From Salmonella enterica subsp. houtenae serovar Houten (GTDB lineage: Bacteria; Pseudomonadota; Gammaproteobacteria; Enterobacterales; Enterobacteriaceae): DNA of 64,000 nt. The translations under genes were made by a program, and so were the position numbers. The notes beneath the pieces are model-generated. The model saw only the letters and a program-made list of their open reading frames with translations. It was not told the origin of the DNA and made no database searches. Within the stretch, counting starts at the first letter, position 1. The number at the start of each line of letters is the position of its first letter. Location: assembly GCA_900478215.1 (NCBI GenBank), contig LS483478.1, positions 4,154,001-4,218,000 on the forward strand, written 5' to 3'. This document shows, piece by piece, positions 27,225 to 35,553 of the stretch.

Positions 27225-28574
27225 CTAGATAGCCCAACCGCCAGCATAAAAAGCGACCAGCGCAACCGCAATGACGACAGTGCCGATATTCAGTTTACGC
27301 CATTCGCCGGAAACCAGACGCCCAATGACCAGCGTGGCAAAGCCGATCATAATCCCGGTGACAATGTTACAGGTCAGTACAATAAATACGGCCGTTACCA
27401 GCCCCGCCATCGCATCGACGAAATCAGCAAAATCGATTTTCGCCACGTTACTCAGCATCAGCAGGCCGACATACATGAGCGCCGGGGCGGTTGCATAGAC
27501 GGGAACAAGATAAGAGAGCGGCGAAAGAAACAGGATCAGCAAAAACAGCACGCCCACGGTAATCGCCGTCAGGCCCGTTTTGCCGCCCGCCGCCGTACCG
27601 GCCGCAGACTCGATATACACCGCGGCTGGCGCCGCCCCGACCAGGCCGGAGAAAACGCTACTCAGGGAGTCGGTAGTTAGCGCTTTACCGCCATCGATAA
27701 TTTGTCCGTCTTTGTCCAGCAGATTAGCCTGCCCTGCGACCGCACGGATCGTTCCGGTCGCATCAAATACTGCCGTCATCACCAGCGCCAGTACGCTTGG
27801 CAGAACGACAGGGTTTAACGCGCCCATAATATCCAGGCTGCCGATCAGCGAGTTGCCGTTTTCATCGCTCAACGAAGGCATGGCGAAAATGCCGGAAAAA
27901 TGGACGTTAGGATCGAAAAGCAAACCCACAATAGAAATGCCAATAATGGTCAACAGAATGCCGCCGGGGACTTTCAGCTTCTCCAGACCGAGAATAACAG
28001 CCAGCCCCACGAGCGACATAATCACCGGGAAGGTGGCGAAATCGCCCAGCGCGACCGGCAGGCCATCCAGCGGATTTTTAATGACCAGGCCGACGCCGTT
28101 GGCGGCAATCAGCAACAAAAACAGGCCAATACCGATACCTGTTCCGTGGGCCACGCCCTGCGGCAAGTTACGCAAAATCCAGCTACGAATGCCGGTGGCG
28201 GAGATAATGGTAAACAGTACGCCCATCAGGAATACGGCGCCAAGCGCGACCGGGACACTAATATGCTGCCCCAGGACCAGGCTAAACGCGGTAAACGCCG
28301 TCAACGAGATAGCGCAACCGATAGCCAGCGGCAGATTCGCCCATAGCCCCATAACAATAGAGCCGACGCCTGCAACCAGGCAGGTCGCCACAAAGACGGC
28401 GGCAGGCGGGAACCCAGCTTTACCCAGCATCCCTGGCACCACGATGACGGAGTAAACCATCGCGAGGAACGTGGTTAAGCCAGCAACGACTTCCTGGCGA
28501 ACGGTGCTCCCGCGTTGTGAAATTTTAAACCAGGCGTCGAGTGAACCGCCGGTACGCGCTGAAGGCGTAGACAT
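27225..28574 (-). CDS. ghxP: GhxP, guanine/hypoxanthine permease
   Basis: A 449-residue proton-driven purine importer of the AzgA-like NCS2 branch, with about fourteen membrane segments. Family motifs are visible: GLTTFLAMVYSVIVVPGML at the start, NLPQGVAHGTGIGIGLF, FDATGTIRAV and ESAAGTAAGGKTGLTA. Formerly yjcD. An in-frame ATG at 28583 sits directly on the AGGGG; the ATG at 28574 has it at 9-nt spacing and gives the E. coli length, so it is chosen. Three PurR-like boxes lie upstream. Confidence 0.94.
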   Translation of the reverse strand: MSTPSARTGGSLDAWFKISQRGSTVRQEVVAGLTTFLAMVYSVIVVPGMLGKAGFPPAAVFVATCLVAGVGSIVMGLWANLPLAIGCAISLTAFTAFSLVLGQHISVPVALGAVFLMGVLFTIISATGIRSWILRNLPQGVAHGTGIGIGLFLLLIAANGVGLVIKNPLDGLPVALGDFATFPVIMSLVGLAVILGLEKLKVPGGILLTIIGISIVGLLFDPNVHFSGIFAMPSLSDENGNSLIGSLDIMGALNPVVLPSVLALVMTAVFDATGTIRAVAGQANLLDKDGQIIDGGKALTTDSLSSVFSGLVGAAPAAVYIESAAGTAAGGKTGLTAITVGVLFLLILFLSPLSYLVPVYATAPALMYVGLLMLSNVAKIDFADFVDAMAGLVTAVFIVLTCNIVTGIMIGFATLVIGRLVSGEWRKLNIGTVVIAVALVAFYAGGWAI

Positions 28575-28687
28575 AGAAAACATCCCCTGAGAATTTATTA
28601 TTCGTCGGTATACGTGGGAGGTAATCCACTAACAGCGCAACGTTATCTTCTTGTACTACATTTACGACAACCGGGGGCGCCGCAAAA

Positions 28688-28703
28688 AAGCAAACGTTTA
28701 GCT
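28688..28703. promoter_or_regulatory. PurR-like operator 1 of ghxP
   Basis: AAGCAAACGTTTAGCT matches 15 of 16 positions of the PurR consensus ANGCAANCGNTTNCNT. It lies about 115 bp before the ghxP start. Confidence 0.75.
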
Positions 28704-28731
28704 CCACGTATACAAAACGGGTGGCAAAAAA

Positions 28732-28747
28732 AAGCAAACGATTATCC
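28732..28747. promoter_or_regulatory. PurR-like operator 2 of ghxP
   Basis: AAGCAAACGATTATCC keeps the GCAAACG core and differs from the PurR consensus at two positions, 44 bp from box 1 (about four helical turns). Confidence 0.5.
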
Positions 28748-28830
28748 AGCGATCATAAACGCTTTTTCAACTGAACTTTGCCGCTTTTTATGCTTTTCTG
28801 CTGAGTATGCTCAATAAATCGCCAGACGAT

Positions 28831-28846
28831 GCGCAAACGTTATCGT
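28831..28846. promoter_or_regulatory. PurR-like operator 3 of ghxP
   Basis: GCGCAAACGTTATCGT again has the GCAAACGTT core with two mismatches. It is about 100 bp further upstream. Confidence 0.45.
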
Positions 28847-28921
28847 CACTGCGCAATCCGGCAACAATTTTTCGCATCGCTGTTAGCAACTACGTTGCGC
28901 AATCTGCGCACAAAAACGCCA

Positions 28922-29590
28922 TTATCCACCGGGGATGGTAAACGGACCGCCCTGCTGAATCGCTCGCTGCCAGGCAGGACGCCTTTCTACCCGCGCTTTC
29001 CATGCGTTGATATGGTCGAGATGAGCGATCCCGCCTCGGGCAAGCAGCGCAAATAGCGGGAAGCTCATCTGGATATCCGCCATACTTAACTGCTCTCCGG
29101 CAAACCAGGGGTGATTTGCCAGATGCCCGTCAATAAAGCGCGCATGGGTTTCCAGTTGCGGATTGAGGTATGCTTTTTGCGCACCTTTACCGATAACGCC
29201 GCCCAACGTTCGCAGACCCAATGGTACCGGCGGTTTACCCAGAGAGGTAAAGAGCAGTCTCATCAATAGCAAGGGCATGAGCGAACCTTCAGCGTAATGT
29301 AGCCAGAATCGATAATGTTGTTTCCCCTGCGCATCCGCAGGTTTAAAGCGTCCGATACTGTCGTAAGTTTCCTGCAAATACTCCAGGATGGCGCCCGATT
29401 CCGCAATAACCATACCGTGATCTTCGATAACCGGAGACTTGCCCAGCGGATGCACTTTTTTCAATGCCGGCGGCGCCAGCATTGTCTTTTCACGCTGGTA
29501 ACGCACAATCTGGTAAGGCAACGCCAGTTCTTCCAGCGTCCAGAGGATGCGCTGCGAACGAGACTGATTTAAATGATGCACCGTCAGCAT
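28922..29590 (-). CDS. glutathione S-transferase family protein
   Basis: A 222-residue protein with an N-terminal thioredoxin-like GST domain (LNQSRSQRILWTLEELALPYQ, GKSPVIEDHGMVIAESGAILEYL, about residues 1-80) and an all-helical C-terminal domain (about 90-215). Bacterial GSTs of this type conjugate or reduce substrates with glutathione. The Ser/Cys residue in the first motif is a possible catalytic residue. AGGAG precedes the ATG by 6 nt. Not part of the E. coli K-12 soxR-ghxP interval as I recall it; lying next to soxR it may help in redox stress, which is inference. Confidence 0.87.
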   Translation of the reverse strand: MLTVHHLNQSRSQRILWTLEELALPYQIVRYQREKTMLAPPALKKVHPLGKSPVIEDHGMVIAESGAILEYLQETYDSIGRFKPADAQGKQHYRFWLHYAEGSLMPLLLMRLLFTSLGKPPVPLGLRTLGGVIGKGAQKAYLNPQLETHARFIDGHLANHPWFAGEQLSMADIQMSFPLFALLARGGIAHLDHINAWKARVERRPAWQRAIQQGGPFTIPGG

Positions 29591-29710
29591 GACTGTCTCC
29601 TGTAAGGTATGCCAACTAACTATAGAAAATTATGGCTGTTGCCGTAAAAATTTCGGCTAAAAAATCAGCATTTCGCTGGCGAACAGGGAGTTGTCGCTTA
29701 CACTTACAGT

Positions 29711-29851
29711 ATCAACACAAACCGGAACCTCCACCACGTGCTCGATATGAGGGGTGTTGACGTCGGGGGAAACCCTCCCGTAATCAGCGGGATAGAGCGA
29801 AAGACAAAGACCGGAAACAAACTAAAGCGCCCTTAGCGGCGCTTTAGTTTT
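29711..29851 (+). ncRNA. sraL: SraL (RyjA) small RNA
   Basis: An RNA of about 140 nt recognised from its conserved sequence and place, antisense-oriented next to the 3' end of soxR. It starts with ATCAACAC, contains the conserved CCGGAACCTCCACCACGTG stretch and ends with the hairpin AAAGCGCC-CTTAG-CGGCGCTTT followed by AGTTTT. The upstream CTTACACTTA resembles a sigma-S -10 element, in line with reported RpoS control of SraL in Salmonella. Reported targets are the tig and rho mRNAs. Exact ends are estimated. Confidence 0.88.
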
Positions 29852-29853
29852 AG
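29826..29853 (+). terminator. SraL terminator (also faces soxR)
   Basis: Perfect GC-rich stem AAAGCGCC/GGCGCTTT followed by AGTTTTAG on the plus strand. On the minus strand it lies about 30 bases after the soxR stop and could also act on soxR transcripts. Confidence 0.85.
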
Positions 29854-29882
29854 ATAAGTTCAGCCCGATGGCCGTCTGCATG

Positions 29883-30341
29883 TTAATCATCTTCAAGCAG
29901 GCGGGCGCCCGTCCCGTGTTCGCCAAGCCTGTCGCCTGGATTTCGCAGCGGACAGTCGCTACGCGATAAACAGCCGCAGCCGATACAGCCGTCCAGTTCA
30001 TCGCGCAACGCCACCAGCGTATGAATACGCCGGTCTAACTCTTCGCGCCACTGCGAGGAGAGCTGCTTCCACTCTTTCGCGCTTAACGTATGCCCTTCCG
30101 GCAAGATACCGAACGCGTCGCCGATAGTTGCCAGCGGAATGCCGATACGCTGGGCGATCTTGATAATCGCAACATAACGCAACACGTCACGCTTGTATCG
30201 CCGTTGGTTGCCGCTATTACGGATACTGGTAATTAGCCCTTTGCTTTCATAGAAGTGCAGGGCGGACACTGCAACACCGCTACGTTTCGCAACTTCCCCC
30301 GGCGTAAGTAAGGCTTTTAAACGGGGAGATTTTTTTTCCAT
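29883..30341 (-). CDS. soxR: SoxR, redox-sensing MerR-family activator
   Basis: A 152-residue MerR-type regulator: N-terminal winged helix ([24 protein letters not shown]), dimerisation helix and the [2Fe-2S] cysteine cluster [12 protein letters not shown] (Cys119, 122, 124, 130). Oxidation of the cluster, by redox-cycling drugs or nitric oxide, turns SoxR into an activator of the divergent soxS promoter. It binds the 18-bp palindrome in the 86-bp gap. All key residues are intact. Confidence 0.97.
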
Positions 30342-30348
30342 AAATCGC

Positions 30349-30379
30349 TTTACCTCAAGTTAACTTGAGGAATTATACT
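30349..30379 (+). promoter_or_regulatory. soxS promoter with 19-bp spacer
   Basis: -35 TTTACC (30349-30354) and -10 TATACT (30374-30379) are 19 bp apart, the overlong spacer typical of MerR-family promoters that only work once the activator untwists the DNA. Confidence 0.93.
30353..30370. promoter_or_regulatory. SoxR operator of soxS
   Basis: CCTCAAGTTAACTTGAGG is a perfect 18-bp palindrome filling the space between the soxS -35 and -10, the known SoxR site. Confidence 0.96.
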
Positions 30380-30427
30380 CGCCCGCAGACAACACGACGA
30401 ATCGAATACTGTTTAAGAGGCAGCAAT

Positions 30428-30751
30428 ATGTCGCATCAGCAGATAATTCAGACCCTTATCGAATGGATTGATGAACATATCGACCAACCGCTAAACATTG
30501 ATGTGGTAGCCAAAAAATCGGGTTACTCCAAGTGGTATTTGCAGCGGATGTTCCGTACGGTAACGCATCAAACCTTAGGCGAGTATATTCGCCAGCGCCG
30601 TCTCCTGTTAGCGGCCGTTGAACTACGGACGACCGAGCGCCCGATTTTTGATATCGCGATGGACCTGGGCTATGTATCGCAGCAAACCTTCTCGCGTGTA
30701 TTCCGCCGCGAGTTTGATCGCACTCCCAGCGATTACCGTCACCGCCTGTAG
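30428..30751 (+). CDS. soxS: SoxS, AraC-family activator of the superoxide response
   Basis: A 107-residue single-domain AraC/XylS regulator with two helix-turn-helix motifs (INVVAKKSGYSKWYLQRMF-like segment at about 25-45; FDIAMDLGYVSQQTFSRVFRR at about 76-96). It activates superoxide and drug-resistance genes (sodA, micF, acrAB and others). The ATG at 30428 follows AAGAGGC; the open frame to 30365 upstream lies inside the promoter. The 3' end overlaps the end of convergent pdeC by 13 bases. Confidence 0.97.
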   Translation: MSHQQIIQTLIEWIDEHIDQPLNIDVVAKKSGYSKWYLQRMFRTVTHQTLGEYIRQRRLLLAAVELRTTERPIFDIAMDLGYVSQQTFSRVFRREFDRTPSDYRHRL

Positions 30752-32340
30752 GACGTCTGCCCGCGTATCGTCAGAGGCGCGGGCGGTTGTTGTAGCCAGA
30801 CGATGAATTCATGCGGCGGCAACGCTTTCGCAAAGTGCCATCCCTGACAATACTGGACGCCGCGTTTTAGCAACCAGCTAACCTGTTCAGCCGTTTCAAC
30901 CCCCTCAGCAATGATTTTTAGCCGCAAACTTTGCGCCATTTCAATAATATGTTCCACAATCAAATGGCTGGCGCTATTAGTGGTTAACGTGTCGACAAAA
31001 GATTTATCAATTTTTAACAGGTCGACATTTAATGAGTACAGGTTATGCAAGTTCGAATATCCGGTACCAAAGTCATCAATTGCCACCTCGTATCCCGCCT
31101 GGCGAAACGCCTGAATAATCGGCGTCATTTTAGGCACATCAATAAATCCGCGCTCGGTTACTTCAACCTTTATCTGTTGCGCAAGCACTGAATGCTGACG
31201 CGTTTTTTCATGAATCATCGCAATTAACCGGGAAGAGAGAAAATCGGCGGCAGAGAGATTGATAGAGATATAAAGATGCGGGTGCGCGGCCAGAAAACAA
31301 CCTAAATCATTAAATACCTCTTCGACGACATAATCGGTGATCTGCTCAATCATCCCCTCTTTTTCCGCCAGCGGAATAAATTCGCCCGGGCTCATCACCG
31401 GACCGTTATAACCTGGCCAACGCAATAGCGCTTCGGCGCCTACACACGTCCCGTTTCGGATATCAATGATCGGCTGATAATGAAGGCAAAGCTGATGCCT
31501 GGTAATGGCCCGTTGCAGCAATCGACGCGGTGAGTAATATGCCTGCCGGGATCGTGACCACATAAATAAGACGATAATGCTACAGATGATCCCCAACGGT
31601 AACGTTAACGTAAGCTGATGAAAGAGGTTCTGGTAAAAACGTTGCTTTGAGGTTGAAACAATCGCGGCAACCGGTCGTTTTGCTGATTTAACCAGAGTAT
31701 AAAAACGCTCCCCCTGTTGGAACACAGGTTCACTCCGTCGTACCAAAGGTAATAGCTGATCAGCCTGTGCCAGTTCACTCAGGGAGAAAAAGGTGTTGGT
31801 CACCGTATCATACATTCCCCAGGCCAACGCCGGATCGTCTGACATCACCTCGCTATAAGATAAGGGATTGATAACCGCGACATAGTTTCCCCGCTGCATA
31901 TACGTCATTTTATAACCGTTGAAAAAAGGCGTATCACGATAGTAATAAATAGCGATGTCAGGCTTTCGTTTATAGTCAGCGCGGGGAATAAAATAAGGAC
32001 TTGTTGGCGTCATCACCGTAGAGCATAGAAAACGCTGGCCCTCAGCATAAATCAACTCATTAATGTATAAACGACCGCGGATAATATTCAGCATTCGCCG
32101 TTGATGGGCTGGCGTACAGGCTTGTCCCTGATATTGTTCAGCGGCATCGCGGGCTAAATCCGCTTGCAGGATAACCAGCTCCGTTTTATCTAATACCAAC
32201 TGCGCAAATGAATGTAACTGATTTCTGGTTTCAGAGACTGCCCGGCTATGAGCAAACCATAACGCCAGCAATACAGGAAGTAACACCACAATGATCGTTC
32301 CGAGAAATCTCAACACCTTGCGTCGTGTGCTTTGACTCAT
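30739..32340 (-). CDS. pdeC: PdeC, CSS-motif EAL phosphodiesterase for c-di-GMP
   Basis: A 533-residue inner-membrane protein (formerly yjcC). Two membrane helices (about residues 12-30 and 240-262) enclose a periplasmic CSS-motif domain with the redox-active cysteines (ACTPAHQ near 70, FLCSTV near 100). The cytoplasmic EAL domain (about 275-520) has AEALLRWPG, SINLSAADF, EVTERGF, AIDDFGTGYSNLHN, KIDKSFV and IIAEGVETAEQ, so it should be catalytically active in cleaving c-di-GMP. In E. coli disulfide formation in the CSS domain locks it. Start at 32340 by comparison with E. coli; an ATG 7 codons upstream (32361) is also open. Confidence 0.94.
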   Translation of the reverse strand: MSQSTRRKVLRFLGTIIVVLLPVLLALWFAHSRAVSETRNQLHSFAQLVLDKTELVILQADLARDAAEQYQGQACTPAHQRRMLNIIRGRLYINELIYAEGQRFLCSTVMTPTSPYFIPRADYKRKPDIAIYYYRDTPFFNGYKMTYMQRGNYVAVINPLSYSEVMSDDPALAWGMYDTVTNTFFSLSELAQADQLLPLVRRSEPVFQQGERFYTLVKSAKRPVAAIVSTSKQRFYQNLFHQLTLTLPLGIICSIIVLFMWSRSRQAYYSPRRLLQRAITRHQLCLHYQPIIDIRNGTCVGAEALLRWPGYNGPVMSPGEFIPLAEKEGMIEQITDYVVEEVFNDLGCFLAAHPHLYISINLSAADFLSSRLIAMIHEKTRQHSVLAQQIKVEVTERGFIDVPKMTPIIQAFRQAGYEVAIDDFGTGYSNLHNLYSLNVDLLKIDKSFVDTLTTNSASHLIVEHIIEMAQSLRLKIIAEGVETAEQVSWLLKRGVQYCQGWHFAKALPPHEFIVWLQQPPAPLTIRGQTSYRR

Positions 32341-32900
32341 TTTCAGCCTATTTCCCTGCATTATTTGTGACTATTATTGGCAAAGTAAGACGTGATCCAA
32401 ACGGAGGTTTACGGTGCATGAATTTATCAATATTAGCAACAGACTTTTACCGATCAACATTTACTATTAATAGCTACGCGTAAACTCTCTCGCATAACAG
32501 GCAGGAAGCTAAATATTTTTGATAATATCAGATTTATACCCAAGTAAACGATGGGGTATAAATCTTCACTCCTTTATTTTGATAAATAGCTTGATATTTT
32601 TATCAAGGCTAAATTGTACAGTAAAATAAAAGAGTAATAATAATACATCTTTGCTTTCCGGCAATTCCTCTACGAACGCGCAGAAGTCACACAAAAAACA
32701 AGGTTATAAACCGCACAAAAAATACATTGTCGATCTGGTGAACAATCAGTATTTTGTGATATAGTTCACAAAAATAATGAAACAGAAACAATGTTTCATT
32801 CGATGTTGATGTGACGTCCGTTGATAGCCAGAATGTCCCACGTTTCCCGGGAACAACGCCGCGCTGTCCTGGACAAAGGTCTATTCAGAGGAAATGTTTC
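32341..32900. other. pdeC / yjcB divergent intergenic region
   Basis: A 560-bp, strongly AT-rich region. It should contain the promoters for pdeC (minus) and yjcB (plus). The only striking element is the KdgR-like palindrome at 32782-32800, listed separately. No convincing ORF was found. Confidence 0.5.
32782..32800. promoter_or_regulatory. KdgR-box-like palindrome upstream of yjcB
   Basis: ACAGAAACAATGTTTCATT has the palindromic core GAAACAATGTTTC and fits 17 of 19 positions of the KdgR consensus AATRAAAYRNYRTTTYATT. It is about 100 bp before the yjcB ATG. AATGAAAC just to the left (32776-32783) repeats one half-site. Confidence 0.4.
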
Positions 32901-33182
32901 ATGGCTGCCATAACCACTGGTGTCGTTCTTCTCCGTTGGCAACTGTTGAGCGCAGCGCTCATGTTTTTAGCCAGCACGCTCAATATCCGTTTCCGTAAAT
33001 CAGATTATATTGGTCTGGCAGTGATCAGTAGCGGTCTGGGCGTGGTATCCGCCTGCTGGTTTGCCACCGGTTTACTCGGTATCACCATGATGGATCTCGC
33101 CGCGATCTGGCATAACATTGAAGCCGTAATGGTCGAAACGATGAGCCATACCCCGCCAGAATGGCCGATGGTGCTGACCTGA
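32901..33182 (+). CDS. yjcB: YjcB, small inner-membrane protein
   Basis: A 93-residue protein with about two to three hydrophobic helices (residues 5-25, 35-60) and no known domain; function unknown. It matches E. coli YjcB in length and most of its sequence. The ATG at 32901 follows AGAGGAAA; the frame is open back to 32811 without a ribosome binding site. Last core-genome gene before SPI-4. Confidence 0.88.
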   Translation: MAAITTGVVLLRWQLLSAALMFLASTLNIRFRKSDYIGLAVISSGLGVVSACWFATGLLGITMMDLAAIWHNIEAVMVETMSHTPPEWPMVLT

Positions 33183-33371
33183 TACGCTATCGCTGCCGGT
33201 GAAGTCGCCCATCGGTTATCTCAACGCGGAATAGCGCGCCAGGGGTAGCCTTGCGAACAATCGTGTCCCTCGCATAGCAGTTGATGAGGGCCGCCAAGTG
33301 TAGTTATCCAAAAATGGCAAGTACAGTATCAAGCTAAACGTATTGAAGACGTTGCCGACTCGTTAAATAAC
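33183..33371. other. left boundary of SPI-4, non-coding
   Basis: About 190 bp between the yjcB stop and the terminator hairpin. Contains a start-less 40-codon open stretch on the plus strand that ends at 33412 (WQVQYQAKRIEDVADSL reading), which looks protein-like but has no ribosome binding site. It may be a remnant from island insertion. No tRNA gene or direct repeat was recognised. Confidence 0.4.
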
Positions 33372-33406
33372 AAAACAGACCCGTTTGTACAACGAGTCTG
33401 TTTTAT
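33372..33406. terminator. bidirectional terminator after siiF
   Basis: AAAACAGAC and GTCTGTTTT form a symmetrical 9-bp stem around a 17-nt loop, with T-runs on either strand. It can end the sii transcript (minus) and yjcB (plus). Confidence 0.75.
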
Positions 33407-33447
33407 TAAGTAGTACCGCCTGATAGCAGCGACAAGCACTTCTTATT

Positions 33448-35514
33448 TTACGTTAATAATTTATCCGGAGAACAATCACGGATTATTTTTCCACCTTTCA
33501 TTACCAGGACCCGGTCAAAATACTTTATCAGGTATCGACGATGCGTCACCATGATCAACGTTTTCCCATGAATAAACTCATCTAAGTTATCAAAAATTTG
33601 CTTCTCGGTATTCTCATCCAGATTTGATGTTGGTTCATCCCACAAAAAGACGCTGGCGTTACTGCTCAGACTACGTGCTAATAATAACTGCTGCTGCTGT
33701 CCGGATGACAAGTTTTTAGCCATAAAATTCACCGGAAACTTCAGCCCCATAGGATGTTGCAAGATAAAACCACAGTTCGCCAGATGAAGCGCTTTGAGTA
33801 CTCGTCCCCGGTCATTTTGCGGTTTCAACGCGAAATTGCTTTCAATTGTTCCGGTGAATAAAACATCATGTGTCGTCACCACACTTAAATGCTGAGAAAA
33901 AAAGTTTTGCGATAAATGTCCTAAGTTATATCCATCATATAAGATGGCGCCGTCTGTGGGCGAAAGGTAGCCAGATAGCATTCCCAGTAATGAACTTTTT
34001 CCTGCGCCGCATTCGCCAATCACCGCAACACGTTGCCCTGCTGGTATGTCTATAGACAGTCGGTTAATAATCATCGGAGATTGAGCATCATACTGATAAC
34101 TCACGCCCCGGATAGAGATATCGCCATTGCACTTTGATATTGACTGTAACGCCGGTGTTTTTTCTGCCTGATCTTCATCAAAAAAAGAAAGCAGATCTTT
34201 ACCGGTTTTTTCTGCTGATAAGATAGAGATTAATGTAGAAGAAAAATTCGAGATGATTCCGGAAATACGTCCGGAGACAATGACAGATGAAACAATTGCG
34301 CCAGTAGTCACATCACCTTTAATTACCATAAAAAAGGCTATTACCATAATAGTTATTTGGGTAACAGATGACATACTTCCCAATATCGACTGATAGATAA
34401 GATTTAATTTCCTTATCTTTAGGTTAAGATATGATTGTTCATTTGATGTGTTAACCCAATCAAAAAGTAAACCTTGATTATTTAGTGTATGGATCATTTT
34501 AATAGATAAAAAGACCTCTGAAATGAAAATATTTCTGTTCTTCTGTCCCTCTTTTTGTTTGTTCATTAACTCATTGGTATAATGATGGTTAACAATGGAA
34601 ATAATAATAGATACGATAAACATCGTAATCGGTACAATAACGACCAGACCTAAGTTTATATATATAACAATAAGAAATATAATAAATATTGGAATATCGG
34701 CTATCCGTTGAAAGATCGAGTTTAATAAAACGGGTTTTATCTTCTGAAATTCATTCCATAGTACAAATGCCGATGACATGGATCTGCCATTTTTCTTTTT
34801 ACTATAAAGGACCGCCTCAAGAAACGCGATATCTATATCGACATCATCCTGCCTTGCAGTTATAGACTGATAAATATCTTTTGAGGTGCGAAGTATAAAT
34901 TCAAAAACAATAAATACAGCGACAATGATAGCCACACCAAATAAAGATGAAACCGAAGCGCTTGGAACAAGCTTATCATAGAACAGATTACTAAATACTG
35001 GGATAGTTAATGCAAAAATTGCCATAAAAAGAGATGAAAAAAAGTATTTAGTATAAAAAATCTTGTTCATTGACAAAGAATTTTTAATAATATTTTTTAC
35101 TCTTATGCTATCAACAACTTTATTGAGTGGCATGATGCTAAATGCAGATAATTCTTTTAAATATTCATCTGCAACTTCAACATAACAGAGTTCTCCACGC
35201 GCGTTTACCAGTTTTATTTTTTGTCCGCCGCTCACACACACCATCCATTTCATGTCTGGCGTTAATAGCAAAATCGGCATAGGCTCATTTAATAAGTCCT
35301 CCCCACTACTAAATAATATATCCTGTAAAGAAAGCCCCAACGACAGAAAGAAATTTTTCATTTGTATAGAATCATCAGTGTTATTTCTGTCGTACTTTTT
35401 AAATCTAATATTTATATCATCCTCTTTGATATCGATTTTGATATTGAATTTTTTAGAAACTATAGATAATGCCGTTTCCGCACTTAAATAATAAGGTTCT
35501 AGTTTTTTGTCCAT
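33448..35514 (-). CDS. siiF: SiiF, type I secretion ABC transporter of SPI-4
   Basis: A 688-residue ABC exporter. Residues 1-130 form an N-terminal domain like the inactive peptidase-like domain of type I transporters; no catalytic Cys-His pair is evident. Six membrane helices lie at about 155-420. The ATPase domain has Walker A GECGAGKSS (about 498-506), the signature LSSGQQQQ (about 600) and Walker B VFLWDEPTSNLD (about 619-630). It energises SiiE export with SiiD and SiiC. It is the last gene of the operon, 39 bp after siiE; the gap holds a hairpin that includes a possible Shine-Dalgarno (see findings). Confidence 0.95.
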   Translation of the reverse strand: MDKKLEPYYLSAETALSIVSKKFNIKIDIKEDDINIRFKKYDRNNTDDSIQMKNFFLSLGLSLQDILFSSGEDLLNEPMPILLLTPDMKWMVCVSGGQKIKLVNARGELCYVEVADEYLKELSAFSIMPLNKVVDSIRVKNIIKNSLSMNKIFYTKYFFSSLFMAIFALTIPVFSNLFYDKLVPSASVSSLFGVAIIVAVFIVFEFILRTSKDIYQSITARQDDVDIDIAFLEAVLYSKKKNGRSMSSAFVLWNEFQKIKPVLLNSIFQRIADIPIFIIFLIVIYINLGLVVIVPITMFIVSIIISIVNHHYTNELMNKQKEGQKNRNIFISEVFLSIKMIHTLNNQGLLFDWVNTSNEQSYLNLKIRKLNLIYQSILGSMSSVTQITIMVIAFFMVIKGDVTTGAIVSSVIVSGRISGIISNFSSTLISILSAEKTGKDLLSFFDEDQAEKTPALQSISKCNGDISIRGVSYQYDAQSPMIINRLSIDIPAGQRVAVIGECGAGKSSLLGMLSGYLSPTDGAILYDGYNLGHLSQNFFSQHLSVVTTHDVLFTGTIESNFALKPQNDRGRVLKALHLANCGFILQHPMGLKFPVNFMAKNLSSGQQQQLLLARSLSSNASVFLWDEPTSNLDENTEKQIFDNLDEFIHGKTLIMVTHRRYLIKYFDRVLVMKGGKIIRDCSPDKLLT

Positions 35515-35553
35515 AAGTAAAACCCCTCACCAAAAGGTGAGGGGCCTCCGTTA
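35515..35553 (-). promoter_or_regulatory. siiE-siiF junction hairpin over the siiF ribosome binding site
   Basis: On the minus strand the order is siiE stop, AACGGAGG, CCCCTCACC-TTTT-GGTGAGGGG, TTTTACTT, siiF ATG. The 9-bp stem (35523-35544) is perfect. GGTGAGGGG, the near Shine-Dalgarno, is inside the stem. The GGAGG at 35545-35549 touches the base of the stem, 30 nt from the ATG in linear sequence but only 8 nt once the hairpin folds. The hairpin plus TTTT could also act as a partial terminator. Confidence 0.8.

Larger units (their letters stand above)
28575..28921. other. ghxP promoter region
   Basis: A 347-bp gap between the ghxP start and the stop of the GST gene (both minus). It carries three PurR-like boxes, listed separately, and TATACG on the minus strand between the first two boxes as a possible -10. 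No ORF or repeat was recognised in the remainder. Confidence 0.55.

Noticed and set aside
33183..33371. tRNA-like gene at the left SPI-4 boundary
   Set aside because: A tRNA-like sequence has been mentioned for SPI-4 in older literature, but I could not fold an acceptor stem, anticodon arm and T-arm here.
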